The notes under the pieces: generated by a model
The model's database searches: none
What the model was told of the DNA's origin: nothing
What the model saw: the letters and a program-made list of their open reading frames with translations, nothing else
Program-made: the position numbers and the translations under genes
Shown here: piece by piece, positions 10,896 through 21,898 of the stretch
How positions within the stretch are numbered: the first letter of the stretch is position 1
Layout: the number at the start of each line of letters is the position of its first letter
DNA from: Aldrovandia affinis
Taxonomy: Eukaryota > Chordata > Actinopteri > Notacanthiformes > Halosauridae
Length of the DNA stretch: 64,000 bases
Direction: 5' to 3'
NCBI GenBank assembly: GCA_029706075.1
Contig: JAINUG010000386.1
Coordinates: 62,001-126,000, forward strand

Positions 10896-11310
10896 AGGCA
10901 GTCCTCCACAAGATCCGGGGGAAGGAAATGTCCGTTGTGGTTGATGAAATGACTGACATCCACGATTGCAGCGTTCTCAACATTTTGATAGGTGAGTGAG
11001 TCATACAATATTAAAATCATTAGGTCCCGCTATGTTCATAATTTGATTTGTAAGTTGTATTTATATTGTTAATGCATAATAAGTAATATAATCTAGAACT
11101 AATGAAATGAATATTAAGTAATAAAATGTTTTTATTTTACATTATAAAACTATTAACCCTGATATTTTTTAATAGCCTACATACATTATTCAAAATTGAT
11201 TACACTGCACTTTATATTGCAACATTCTTTTAATTTATGCAAATAAGTAACATTATTCCTTATATTTCATTACAGGTGTTGAAGACCCATACTTTCTGAC
11301 TGATTAAATC
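10896..11310 (+). pseudogene. hAT transposase exons around an intron
   Basis: Exon 1 (to 10991) reads MSVVVDEMTDIHDCSVLNIL, the first catalytic-Asp region of hAT transposases (DExTD). It ends at ATAG|GTGAGT. An AT-rich intron runs to TTACAG (ending 11275), and exon 2 continues in phase with EDPYFLTD, a stop codon, then IFME, matching the conserved hAT segment FL-x-D-x-x-F-x-E. The kept reading phase across the GT-AG intron supports the call. Only these two pieces remain; the N-terminal finger and the C-terminal dimerisation domain are absent. Confidence 0.6.
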
Positions 11311-11904
11311 TTCATGGAGATATGCAACTACTTAACCCTTAGGCACTCACTGAGCTGAACAGAGGCTGACAATCATGTGTTTCAATGGAGATGTCTCTCA
11401 GAGATGGAAAAGTTAAAATGGACACACAATGGACATTCACTGACCAGAACCTTATTAGTTTGGTGCATTGTTTTCATTACAGTATGAAAATAATTTCATT
11501 TATACTATGAAGCTCTGTTGTGGAAGGACTTTATTTGATTAAAAATAACGATGAATTGTTATATATCAAATTTGTATGAATTAATTTGATTACACACACT
11601 ATTTGTAATCAAACAATACGGAAAAATAAAACAGAGTTCACAGAATATGGAACAAAATTCAACCGAATTTGGGAATTTTTAAAAATGGATTTCATAGGGC
11701 CCTAGGTGCGCACCCGCCCCCCTAGGCACTCTTATAGCAGCAGGAACGTGCATGAAAGTGCAAGTCTGGGGGGAGAGCAGAGAGCATGAGCCCTGTAAGT
11801 AGAGTAGGCTACTGGCAGTTCAAGCAATAGGTCTGAGATGAGTGACACACTCGACCGTAATATATAAATGTGTTGCACGTAACTTTGACAATTGGGAATT
11901 GTGG
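11311..11904. other. AT-rich spacer, nothing recognised
   Basis: Low-complexity AT-rich sequence; a short GC-rich TAGGTGCGCACC palindrome lies near 11703-11714. No coding signal. Confidence 0.35.
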
Positions 11905-12724
11905 AGAGTTTGCTAAGTGGCTATCTTACCCGCATCTGATGCAGACGTGAGATGAGGTGGGCCATGCTGTAGTAGGCTGCATATACCTGTGGCTGGACAG
12001 CCTGTAGCAGGCTGTTCCAGAGTTGATTCTACTTGTGTTGCAATTGTAATTGCCTTGGCTAGTTTAAGCTTGGGCTCAAGCAAAAGCCTCCCTTGCATGC
12101 TAGGGTCACATACGCGTTCGACCAGCTTATCACGGATCAATTATTCATTTTTCCTCAAAAGCACAGTTGGATGCCAAGTCACGCAAGGCAGCGACGTATT
12201 TCGGAACATTCTCATGTGGTTCCTGACACCGCTTTCTGCACATATGCCGTTCCACGACCACATTAACCCTAGGCATGAAGTGCAATTCAATGGCTGCAGC
12301 AGCAAAGGAAACGGTGTCACCTGTATTGAATTATGTATAGAAGGTCTGTTGTCCTTCAATACCCAGGCAGTGCAGCAGGATAGATCTTTTGCATGCCTTG
12401 GCACAGGCATTCCTAACTTTGCATTTATTACTATTAAGTAATTGTTGAAGATCTGTAGCTATGTGTTAAATGGTAGGAATGGTTCGCCAGGAGAAGGCAG
12501 AAACTTCACAGAAAAGGCACATTTGCAGCCACTATGGTGGAAAATAAAATAACTATTAAACAAAATAATGCGTGGTATACCTTGTCGCCAATTTATTACG
12601 TCTGATGGTTCGGAATAAAGGCAGATGCAGTTGGTATACTAGTATGGGTTTACTCAACATGGTCTGCTGTACGCGTTGCCATACTTTTCAATCTAAGAAG
12701 GGCAACTAAATGTATACCTGGTAT
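11905..12724 (-). mobile_element. Ty3/Gypsy 5' fragment: LTR end, primer site, gag
   Basis: On the reverse strand, an LTR remnant (about 12724 to 12596) is followed by the primer-binding sequence TTGGCGACAAGG (12591-12580), nearly the same as TTGGCGACGAGG at 53179 in the large Gypsy element. Degraded gag follows. The gag reads LLHCLGIEGQQTFYT (about 12390-12345), VAALRDLASNCAFEEK (about 12190-12150), IRDKLVERVCDP (about 12137-12100) and the start of a zinc knuckle, CIRCG (near 11935). Frame changes and stops are frequent. The upstream LTR portion is cut by a hAT element at 12725. Confidence 0.65.
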
Positions 12725-12849
12725 CAGGGGCATAGCACACAATTCTGGGCCCTATACATATGCAGTCTTGTGGGCCCCCTTCCTCTCTTGATCCATGACT
12801 CTCACGCATCTTTAGAATTTTTAAAAATTGAATCAACAACTATACACAT

Positions 12850-13180
12850 GAATCTGTAGTGGTTATTAGGGTAATCACTAATGAACTGCTTATACCACAT
12901 TTAAACAAATAATTAGTAAGATTAGTAAGGTTCTCTGGCCATAGTCTTGGGTCCTCTGGCAAATACCCTTCTGCATTCCCCTCACTTTTTTCCACTTCCT
13001 CCTCTGTCTTCTCCTCATCCTTCTCACTATCCTCAGAGCAACCTTCATTTCCATTGCTCTCTTCACCTCCATCATCCTCTTCACTAGTCCTACTCCTACT
13101 CTCTGCCTCTTCTACCTGCTCACTCTTTGTCTCGATCACATCTTCCTCCTGCTCACTCTCTGCTACAAGGACAGGCCCCT
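12850..13180 (-). pseudogene. hAT transposase second exon (acidic, DPRLWP motif)
   Basis: Reverse-strand reading rich in Glu/Asp/Ser over about 75 residues, then EDPRLWPENLTN. The D-P-x-x-W-P motif after an acidic linker is characteristic of the region before the TTF zinc finger in ZMYM/TTF-type hAT transposases. A splice acceptor (TTGTAG) precedes it near 13182. The reading ends at about 12850 with no zinc finger or catalytic core after it. Confidence 0.5.
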
Positions 13181-13600
13181 CTACAAGCATGAAGCATACA
13201 GGATTGATATTAGCCTCTTAACCTGCTTATAATATACAATGAAATAGGCTACAGGCTAGATTCTGCTTAATTTACCAGCTAGCTAGCTAACTATCATAAT
13301 GTAGCTAGCTACGTTAGCTTGTCTTGTTATAGAACTGGATCAAATGAGTCTTCAAAAACGAAGTTTCAATGCATTTCACCATCACCAGTAATATCTTTGC
13401 CTGCATTTGCGATTGCTTTCAGCCAGTAGCAAGAGTGAAACTGAAATGAAATTAATCGCGATTTTTTTTTAAAGAACGCGTTATCCATTTGAAATTAATC
13501 ACATGCGTTAACGTGTTAACGTTGACAGACCTAGTTCAATCGAAACAACGTACCGATATTAGCTTAAACCACTCTTAAACAGTGTTAGCAAGTTGCTTAC

Positions 13601-13708
13601 CTTTCTTTTGAAAGAAATTAGTGAGCAGTTGTTTTCCCTCAATTTTTTCCTTTTTTCTCTTTCTTTTCTTTTTTGATACCCCGACTTCACTTTCTTCTGG
13701 AAAGACAT
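13601..13708 (-). pseudogene. hAT transposase first exon (basic N-terminus)
   Basis: Reverse-strand Met at 13708 starts a 36-codon reading MSFQKKVKSGYQKRKEREKR..., a lysine/arginine-rich start of the kind that opens TTF/ZMYM-type hAT transposases (S-G-x-x-K-R-K pattern). It ends precisely at a donor AAAG|GTAAGC (GT at 13600-13599). The next recognised exon downstream on this strand is not in matching phase, so an indel or a lost exon is likely. Confidence 0.45.
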
Positions 13709-14913
13709 GATTGACTGAAACTTGCAGGCTCCAGCATTAGCACCAGTCAGCGTGATTAGCAATGTTTGGCGACGAATCTTAGTGTAGGTATGTTACAAAA
13801 ATTTGTGATGTTATATATATAGCCTGAAACTTATTTCACCAGATAGAGCGTGAAAATACCTTTAATAAAAAAAACCTTTAAGTTTTAAGGAAGTTATGGT
13901 AATTTTTACACTCGGAAATGTGCATATTGACCCCTATTGCTTTTCAATGATCTTGAAACAAAAGCTGTGATTCAATAACATAAATGTTCATAACTTTCTT
14001 AAAAATAAAGATAATTACTTGACATTTTCAGTAATTACAGATTGAATCATTCTAAAAAAGATATGATATATCTTAATTTGAATTATCCGAAATTACATTA
14101 CATAATCAATTAATCACATAATTACATGTTGTGCACATGTATGCCGCGACACAGCAAAAACCACGGCAGGCAGTGAGCATTTGGGTAAAGATATTTCACA
14201 TTCCAGGTCAAAACTATCGTATTTCGCATCGACAGATTTCAATGAAATTTCACCAGAAACAAGATAAAATGTTCAATTAATGTCCTGGATACCTTTTATT
14301 TAGTCCTGAACTTGCGATATATCATTTTGAAAGCACTAAACACAAGTCTGACTCTGAAGTGTAGCGTATGACCAAACCGAGCAATGTTTAATCAAATTTC
14401 GGAAACAAGATGGAGGATCGAGTTTTCATATATATCGCAGACATATGGTGAAAAAAAACCCAACAGCCCTTGAAAAGCCTGCATTTTTGGGGTACGGCCA
14501 TAGTCTCTCGTAATCGCTCGCACAGGGACACAGGCACATCTAGACCGTCGCTGCGCACGGGAATTGTAACATGCCTACATGCCTAGTGCAGTGGGGCGGA
14601 CTAAACCATTTGCGCTTTTGAGAGGAGAGGGGGCCCAGAGAGCCTCCAATATTTGTATGGATACAAAGTTCAGTCTCTCAACCTATTTATTCAGCCAATA
14701 TAATTTAGTAATGACACTAATTACCGGTACTTAGAAATTAAAAATTCCAGAGAAATAGTTTTTTTCTTCATTCCAGGCTTTTCAAGGGCCCTCCCCCACT
14801 TGGTGCCCTAGGTAGTCAGTTTCCCTTTTCCCCCCGCTACGACGCCCCTGTAAAAATATAAGCCTTTTTTTCCGTAGTTTGGCAGAGATAACCGTGAATC
14901 CTTTAAATACAAA

Positions 14914-16321
14914 GACGGATGGGGCTGGGAATGGAGCGTGGGGGGCGTTTGAGCCCTAGGTTGATTGGATTACATTGAACCCACCCTACCCCCAACTCCC
15001 CTCAAGCGCTTCCCTGTCATTCTGCTCAAACAGTAAAATGAAAGCAGGCACTACAATTGAGATTTCATTTAAGGTAATTCCTCTCTTTCACTTCATGGAT
15101 AGACTGAGTGTTACAAAATGTACACGAAACGTGATGTATAGATTTAACATTTTCAAATGACTGATTTTATTGAAAAATCGTAGCAAGACAATACATGATA
15201 AAATATGAGGAACTGCCCTGTCATTCTGCTCTAACAGTAAATAGCAATGACTACTTTAGATCATTATGCAGAATAGCGTTAGCCAATTTCTGTCTATTAC
15301 TTAAACCATCAATAATCTGCTTTTGTACGCTTATGTTCTAAACATTTCAAAACATGAAAAATTACTTTCTGTTGGGAAAATAAATATGTTAGTTGTATGT
15401 TATTTAAAGAATACAAAATGCTTCAGAACATGAAAGGCTTTTCTTATCATTTCACATTTTCAAAACCTTCCTGTGCCATTCAGTCTTTGGACTTCCGTTA
15501 AGCATTGTATCACTGTGTGATTCATTTAGTTTTTCTAAATCTTGGGATGGGTGGGTCTTCATTTGCACATAAGCCACAGTTCTGTTCAATATATAAAGCT
15601 GAACAATGGCCCATTCACGAATGAAGGCCACATGAGGTAACATGCGCTTGTAAAGGCCCATATATGAATAAAGGACATGTGAGGTAACACACGCTTGTAA
15701 GCTCAGACAATGGAAATTTCCATTGTCCCCTGTATGCCCTTGTGTGTGTGTATAGATTAAAGATGTGTGTAGAAGGTTAAGGAGGTGTAAAAAGTTGCAA
15801 CATCTGCAGACTTGTGGTTCTGGAAAGCACAAGCTCTGCAGAGTCTGCAATGTTGAGGTCAAGAACACCTGTTCCCTGAAAATGGCCCCGCCGCAGGAGG
15901 CAGGGCGAAGGTGCACAAGATCTGATTGGATGAAGACAGGAAAGGCTGCTGAACTTTCCCCTGCAATGAAGGCCGTATAAATTGGGACAACTCCAGTGCG
16001 GAGTTGTTCTTTGCTTGTTTGCATTGAAACCTTTATGCATATTGAATAAAGAGACATGAATCTGATAACTGTGTTCAGAGTGTATTTGTGTTGCAGAGAA
16101 ATGATCCAACAATGCCATATGAATAGAATTGTGAAGTGGATTTCCCTTGGTCAGTATAATAATTGTATTTGCAGCCTGTATTTGTATATATCTAATGCAA
16201 TTAAATTTATATTTGTTACTTTTGCCCTGGCAGTTGCTCCAGAAATACGTGAAATGAAGTCTACTAGAGAGGGCCGGGTCCGCACTGCACTGCTGTGGTG
16301 GAAGTTTTGAAAAGCGTATGT
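14914..16321 (+). repeat. 1.41-kb tandem duplication, unit 1
   Basis: The unit begins GACGGATGGGGCTGGG and is repeated immediately downstream (16322-17731). The two units appear identical apart from a 2-base indel (near 15590 / 17003) and a local CCGCCG/TTTTTG difference (near 15893 / 17299). It contains a complete LTR (15370-16111) with about 456 bases upstream and 210 downstream. No credible protein is encoded; a 201-codon reverse frame in unit 1 overlies the LTR and is not supported by any motif. Confidence 0.85.
15370..16111 (+). mobile_element. LTR family F (solo), copy 1
   Basis: Bounded by TGTTGG and CCAACA. It contains a TATA-like TATAAATTGG (about 15977) and, about 75 bases later, GAATAAAG (about 16045), the spacing expected for the U3/R part of an LTR. 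No primer-binding site follows, so it is a solo LTR. An identical structure recurs in the duplicated unit. Confidence 0.55.
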
Positions 16322-17731
16322 GACGGATGGGGCTGGGAATGGAGCGTGGGGGGCGTTTGAGCCCTAGGTTGATTGGATTACATTGAACCCACCCTACCCC
16401 CAACTCCCCTCAAGCGCTTCCCTGTCATTCTGCTCAAACAGTAAAATGAAAGCAGGCACTACAATTGAGATTTCATTTAAGGTAATTCCTCTCTTTCACT
16501 TCATGGATAGACTGAGTGTTACAAAATGTACACGAAACGTGATGTATAGATTTAACATTTTCAAATGACTGATTTTATTGAAAAATCGTAGCAAGACAAT
16601 ACATGATAAAATATGAGGAACTGCCCTGTCATTCTGCTCTAACAGTAAATAGCAATGACTACTTTAGATCATTATGCAGAATAGCGTTAGCCAATTTCTG
16701 TCTATTACTTAAACCATCAATAATCTGCTTTTGTACGCTTATGTTCTAAACATTTCAAAACATGAAAAATTACTTTCTGTTGGGAAAATAAATATGTTAG
16801 TTGTATGTTATTTAAAGAATACAAAATGCTTCAGAACATGAAAGGCTTTTCTTATCATTTCACATTTTCAAAACCTTCCTGTGCCATTCAGTCTTTGGAC
16901 TTCCGTTAAGCATTGTATCACTGTGTGATTCATTTAGTTTTTCTAAATCTTGGGATGGGTGGGTCTTCATTTGCACATAAGCCACAGTTCTGTTCAATAT
17001 ATAAAAAGCTGAACAATGGCCCATTCACGAATGAAGGCCACATGAGGTAACATGCGCTTGTAAAGGCCCATATATGAATAAAGGACATGTGAGGTAACAC
17101 ACGCTTGTAAGCTCAGACAATGGAAATTTCCATTGTCCCCTGTATGCCCTTGTGTGTGTGTATAGATTAAAGATGTGTGTAGAAGGTTAAGGAGGTGTAA
17201 AAAGTTGCAACATCTGCAGACTTGTGGTTCTGGAAAGCACAAGCTCTGCAGAGTCTGCAATGTTGAGGTCAAGAACACCTGTTCCCTGAAAATGGCCCTT
17301 TTTGCAGGAGGCAGGGCGAAGGTGCACAAGATCTGATTGGATGAAGACAGGAAAGGCTGCTGAACTTTCCCCTGCAATGAAGGCCGTATAAATTGGGACA
17401 ACTCCAGTGCGGAGTTGTTCTTTGCTTGTTTGCATTGAAACCTTTATGCATATTGAATAAAGAGACATGAATCTGATAACTGTGTTCAGAGTGTATTTGT
17501 GTTGCAGAGAAATGATCCAACAATGCCATATGAATAGAATTGTGAAGTGGATTTCCCTTGGTCAGTATAATAATTGTATTTGCAGCCTGTATTTGTATAT
17601 ATCTAATGCAATTAAATTTATATTTGTTACTTTTGCCCTGGCAGTTGCTCCAGAAATACGTGAAATGAAGTCTACTAGAGAGGGCCGGGTCCGCACTGCA
17701 CTGCTGTGGTGGAAGTTTTGAAAAGCGTATG
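16322..17731 (+). repeat. 1.41-kb tandem duplication, unit 2
   Basis: Second unit of the direct duplication (period 1408, with 3 net inserted bases by its end). It ends at GAAAAGCGTATG, after which unique sequence (CTCCAATAG) resumes. At the unit junction the sequence reads GCGTATGTGACGGATGG. Confidence 0.85.
16778..17522 (+). mobile_element. LTR family F (solo), copy 2
   Basis: Same TGTTGG...CCAACA structure as at 15370-16111, carried by the tandem duplication rather than by a separate insertion, because the flanking sequences are duplicated too. Confidence 0.55.
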
Positions 17732-17933
17732 TCTCCAATAGATCAGTTATGTATCTTAATATCTGTACATGGGCCAATGCTTGTAGATTCTGCAAAATTG
17801 GCTGCAGTAACATTACACTAGGCCGTAGGAGAGGGGCCATTGTAAGTGGGGCATTGGGGGCGTTGGGTTGATGTGTCCAGCACGTGGATTCTGCAGCGGC
17901 ACAGAACTCATTATGCAAGAAGTACAGAAATTA

Positions 17934-18994
17934 TGTTTAACAGGAAATTAGATGGAAGGTCCGTCTTTCTGTCTGTACAGTCGTGAACCGGACTCTATCC
18001 AATGAAATAATGCTTAGGGGTGTGAGAAGGGCCCAGACAATGCTGTCTGGACTCTTGAGCCCTTGGTGTGGCAGATTAATGTATACATTCATCTGACTGT
18101 AATCCTCCCCTCTTTATGATGGAGGAAACTAACCTAGGTGCAACCATCAGTGAGATTAACGAGTCCAATACTAACTTCGAGGGCACTGAGGGGACAACAT
18201 GTATTAAATTGAGCACATGCATTTTGCTACGCTTAAGGATTCACCATTGTTTTAGAGATGTTGCTACATTCACTGTTAAGTGTTCCCGAGTCGCGTGACT
18301 GGTAGGATGTAAACACCTCGGATTGGGCTGTTTACATAAAAGCATGCGGGAACAATATAACTATGTATCACAATAGAAGCATTGCGACGATATATAATAT
18401 ATCCATATCAATATAACCATACAATGCACATTTAGGTTAGCTGGAGTGTTTGTCTATCTTTGTTGTGTTGGTTTATTGAAGAGTGATGGACAAGAATTAA
18501 AGAATGGGAATGCAATCAAACCTTAGGAATAAAAACCTCACGTCGGAATATCTGGGGGCAGGGGTTGTGCTCTGAACATGCTGGGTCAAGTTAGTAGCAG
18601 TGCCTCGCCGCGGGGGAGTAAGGAAGGATATAATGGTAGATCCGTACCAGTGATGGTTTAATGTTTATGTTGAATGTTAATGAAGAATAATGGTTTCTTA
18701 TATAAGATAGTTATGTGGAAATGTCACCCCAATGAATGACGGTGGGGTAATTGGTACAGCGTGACACTGAAAAACAGTCACCAAGATGGGAATAAAAAGG
18801 GGATGTTCAGGATATGAAAGTTCAGTCCTTGCTTCGTGAACCAACGGCTCATTGAATGTAACCTTTTATATGTTAATAAATAATTATTATTGCCACAGAC
18901 TCTGAAGATTATCTTATCTTTGAAGAAGTATTAATTGTGGTGAGGGTCTCTCGGTCAATCTGGCCCTGAACCGAGGTCGGCCTATTTCACGACA
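17934..18994 (+). mobile_element. ERV-A-related LTR, diverged solo copy
   Basis: Shares with the ERV-A LTRs the blocks CTCTATCCAATGAAATAATG, GTTCCCGAGTCGCGTG (18285) and GACTCTGAAGAT plus CTCGGTCAATCTGGCCCTG near the 3' end. It is longer in the middle (about 1.06 kb). The 3' end is followed by neither a primer site nor a leader, so it is a solo LTR. Confidence 0.55.
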
Positions 18995-19654
18995 CTGCTG
19001 AGATGTGAGGCAGCAGCTGTACCCACACCAATCTTTGAGTGGTACAAGGGTGAGAAAAAGTACGTTATTTTTCAGTGGGGGTGGGGGTGGTCCTGGGGTC
19101 TCACAAAAGGTTTCCCATTGAAAAACAGATGTAATTTACTTTATGTTTTTCGTAGATTTTTTTAAAAGACAGGTAGGCTATAGATAAAAACGCAGATGCC
19201 ATTTCGCCTGAAATGGAGAATGCATTTATCCTTTGAAGACGGTCAATTATCTTGTTCAAAGCAAATGACCGCTTCGTAAGTGTCATATGAAAAATTTGGT
19301 GTTCAAATGTGATACCCATTGTTGAACCCCCCATTGAACTCCACCACCCAACTCCCCGAAACCAGTGCTGCGACAAAGCAATTGTGTACGTTGGAGCACA
19401 CACACACACATCGCCGCGCAGATGGAGCAATCTGCAGCTCCAGAAGAAAACAGCTAGACATCGGCTTACCATTTTTGTTGAATTTAAAAAAAAGATACGT
19501 ATAGTGTGTTGCTATTTTAAAGATGGCATTAGCCTATGTTAACTAACAAAAACAAAAAAAACAGTATGCGGCCCTTTGGTGATTTGTATAACTGTTTTGA
19601 ACGTTAGAGTCAAAGCACCTACAGTAGAAAAATAACTAGATGCAACTAGATAAC
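18995..19654. other. Spacer, short CA repeat, nothing recognised
   Basis: A (CA) run lies at about 19397-19410. No coding motif or repeat family is recognised. Confidence 0.35.
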
Positions 19655-19975
19655 AATGCATATTATTATCTTCGTAGCTAGCTGGCTATATAATTCATAT
19701 ATTATGTTCGTAGCTAGCCAGCTAGCTAGTTTTACAGCTGAGCAAGCAATGGTTATTCGTAGCTAGCTACCTAGCTGTAATGTAATGACTTCCATATATT
19801 ATATTCGTAGCTAGCCAGCTAACTTAACTGTACAGCTGAACAGACAATGCATATTATTATCTTCATAGCTAGCTGGCTATATAATTATAATATAATTATA
19901 TATTATATATTATAATTCATATATTATGTTCGTAGCAAGGCAGCTAACTTAGCTGTACAGCTTATTCATAGCTAA
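19655..19975. repeat. TAGCTAGC-rich tandem repeat
   Basis: Imperfect repeats built from TTCGTAGCTAGC, GGCTATATAATTCATATATTATG and ACAGCTGA. The phrase GCATATTATTATCTTC starts two long units about 190 bases apart (19657 and 19848). It is rich in self-complementary TAGCTAGCTA and TATATA, so it can form cruciforms. Confidence 0.65.
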
Positions 19976-19989
19976 ATGACATCACCCGG

Positions 19990-20312
19990 ACACATTCTTC
20001 TTGGTTTTGTCACTCAGGAATGCGAGCTCGGCATGTTGGCATAGCAACTACAGTCCAAAATTCTAAGCCCGGACAGGTTTTGCCATGACAGCCCATAGCT
20101 CCAATTACCTGTAAGTTAACTCCCCATTACCTCCCCCTTGTGACTGTTCCCTCCCTTTCCGTTGTGTTGCATATAAATATCCATTTGAATTTGAAGGCGG
20201 GAGATTCGCTGTCCTGCGTGACATGGGTCTCCGTGCAGCTGTTCATAATTAAAGCTTTAATACTGTTTAAAGAAATTCTCTCTGATCCTACTGAGTTTTA
20301 ATTTCCACTACA
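19990..20312 (+). mobile_element. ERV-B 5' LTR (3' part)
   Basis: The final 170 bases match the 3' LTR at 27031-27329 and the LTR at 61418-61898: TCCCTTTCCGTTGTGTTG, a TATAAATA box (about 20171) and GTCTCCGTGCAGCTGTTC, ending in TTTCCACTACA. The upstream part is diverged; a clear TGTGGAAG start like that of the other two copies is not visible, so the 5' boundary is approximate. Confidence 0.55.
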
Positions 20313-21890
20313 ATTTTGATGCCTTCGACCCGGGACTGCAGACACTCGACAGAACGGCCTCTCTTCCACTGACGGGGACCAGACATACACCACTGCGCAA
20401 TAGAAAGAAAGGTTGGAGCCTTATTCAAAAGCCATTATAGTGGCATTTGACTGTTCCCGGCCAGAGGAAGGTGAGTAACACGACAGAAAGTCTCGCGGTT
20501 TGCAATTACAGGGACACAGGAGAGAGTTTGTTTAAACAGTAGCCAACATGATTGAGGAGGTTAACCAATAACAGAGCAGCTTTGACGAAAGTTTAGCTAT
20601 GGTTATTGTCGGAAAAGGCGGATCATTTATTGGATTAGGTATTGAGAATGCTTAGCTGATAAATTTATTGATCAGGACTTGGTAAGCGTGGATATGAGGG
20701 AACAGGACGGTTTAAGGAAAAAGCTATGGGAGAAGTAGGACCGGTGGATCAATTTGGGGATTAGGTATTTAAAATATTTAGCTTCGGATACGAATGATCG
20801 TGTAAATCTGGTGATGCGGTAGGCGAAACGAACGAGCAGGTTAGGTCGAAAAGAGGTCATTGTTGGCGTCTGTTATATCTGGGAAAGTAAAATATTCCAT
20901 TGGCCTTGCGCATTGTAAAAAGAGAATACTTTACTTGTTGTACAACATGTAAACCTAAGCCTAGTTGGAACTCTGCGGAGAGAGATATGTTCATAGGCTT
21001 TGCGTATTCTGTGACTCCAGTAGCTTTAGCTATGCCTTAGTTACGCATGTATAGGGCCATCAAGTTATTGTCTAGGGCAATGGACTATTGTCGGTGCGGT
21101 GGGTCAATTATTGGATTAGATATTTCAAATATCTAGCTGGTAATACGTATAAAAGGACCAAGGAGTAGACTGTATAATTACGTGTGGCAAGACGCAGCCG
21201 ATAACTTGATGCGTTGCTATTTGATACCCGGGATGGAGATGAACAATCTCAAACTGAATGTTGTGTTGTTTGTTAAAGTTTGTCTGTGCACTGTGAAACA
21301 ACAGGGCACATTCTGTGATTGCTTAGGGCAATGGACTATTGTCGGTGCGGTGGGTCAATTATTGGATTACGTATTAAAAATGCTTAGCTGGTAATATGCA
21401 GAAAAGGACCAAAGAGTAGACCGTATAATTACGTGTGGCAAGAAGAAAAGCATTTCACAGAATTGTGTGCTTGTGTGTACCCGGGAATGTTATTCATTAT
21501 AGTTTGTCTTAACTCTCATATTCTAGTTAATAAGATAAACCTATAGAAACTGCAGTAGAATTGATACGAAACACAGGACGTTGTGAGGTGGACACATGGT
21601 GTGAGCGCTTGTCCAGCTGTTAGATTAAAAATAAACAAACCAAAGTGATTTGTTTAGAGTGAAGTGGTTCTCCACTCACCCCGAAAGTAATTCCAGTTAT
21701 TTGGCCGTGTTGCAATTTTTTTAACTCAGGAAATATTGTACGCTGGATATTTGCAGTCACTTTATCTATAACAATAGGACGGGAGGAGTGAGAAGCCATT
21801 TGCAAACAATTTGCGTATTGTAGTGGCAGAATCTGAGTTTATAGATAATTCACGGTTCTGTTAGCTAGTAATCTGCATATTATAAGGTAT
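20313..21890 (+). mobile_element. ERV-B leader with splice donor and repeat units
   Basis: Starts with a primer-binding-like sequence after the LTR and shares CAGACACTCGACAG...ACGGGGACCAG with the third ERV-B copy (61899 onwards). A strong donor GAAG|GTGAGT lies at about 20469. Downstream are four copies of a unit with GGTCAATTATTGGATTA-type sequence (20606, 20738, 21082, 21333); the last two are about 100 bases long and exactly 251 bases apart. No gag frame is seen. Confidence 0.55.
20636..21386 (+). promoter_or_regulatory. Four covarying hairpins in ERV-B leader
   Basis: Each unit has a 7-base stem around a 5-base loop: 20636-20654 TAGGTAT/ATGCTTA, 20762-20780 TAGGTAT/ATATTTA, 21117-21135 TAGATAT/ATATCTA and 21368-21386 TACGTAT/ATGCTTA. 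The first three are fully paired counting G-U pairs; the last has one mismatch. Stem bases differ on both sides while pairing is kept. Loops differ (TGAGA, TTAAA, TTCAA, TAAAA). All lie downstream of the splice donor. An RNA role such as packaging is inferred. Confidence 0.5.
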
Positions 21891-21898
21891 ATAGTAAT

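Larger units (their letters stand above)
12725..14851 (-). mobile_element. hAT-type transposon (TTF/ZMYM-like), internally deleted
   Basis: The ends are CAGGGGCATAGC (12725) and, reversed, CAGGGGCGTCGTAGC (14851), a short CAGGGG-type terminal repeat typical of hAT. The reverse strand holds two exon-like pieces of the N-terminal region of a TTF/ZMYM-type transposase, while the catalytic and dimerisation regions are missing. No matching 8-base target duplication is visible, so either end may have been altered. Confidence 0.5.

Noticed and set aside
10268..11020. 250-codon reverse-strand open frame
   Set aside because: It runs antisense through the Tx1 end, the integrase fragment and the hAT exon, all of which have recognisable motifs on the forward strand.
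12855..13190. Acidic reverse-strand frame as a host nuclear protein
   Set aside because: The DPRLWP motif and the CAGGGG termini around it point to a TTF/ZMYM-type hAT transposase remnant.
15452..16057. 201-codon reverse-strand open frame in the duplicated LTR (also shorter versions at 16994-17468)
   Set aside because: It lies antisense across an LTR with TATA and polyadenylation signals, has no domain motif, and the second unit's 2-base indel breaks it.
15370..17522. A small LTR retrotransposon with two LTRs and a 666-base interior
   Set aside because: Sequence outside both LTRs is duplicated as well, so the pair arose by tandem duplication and not by retrotransposition.
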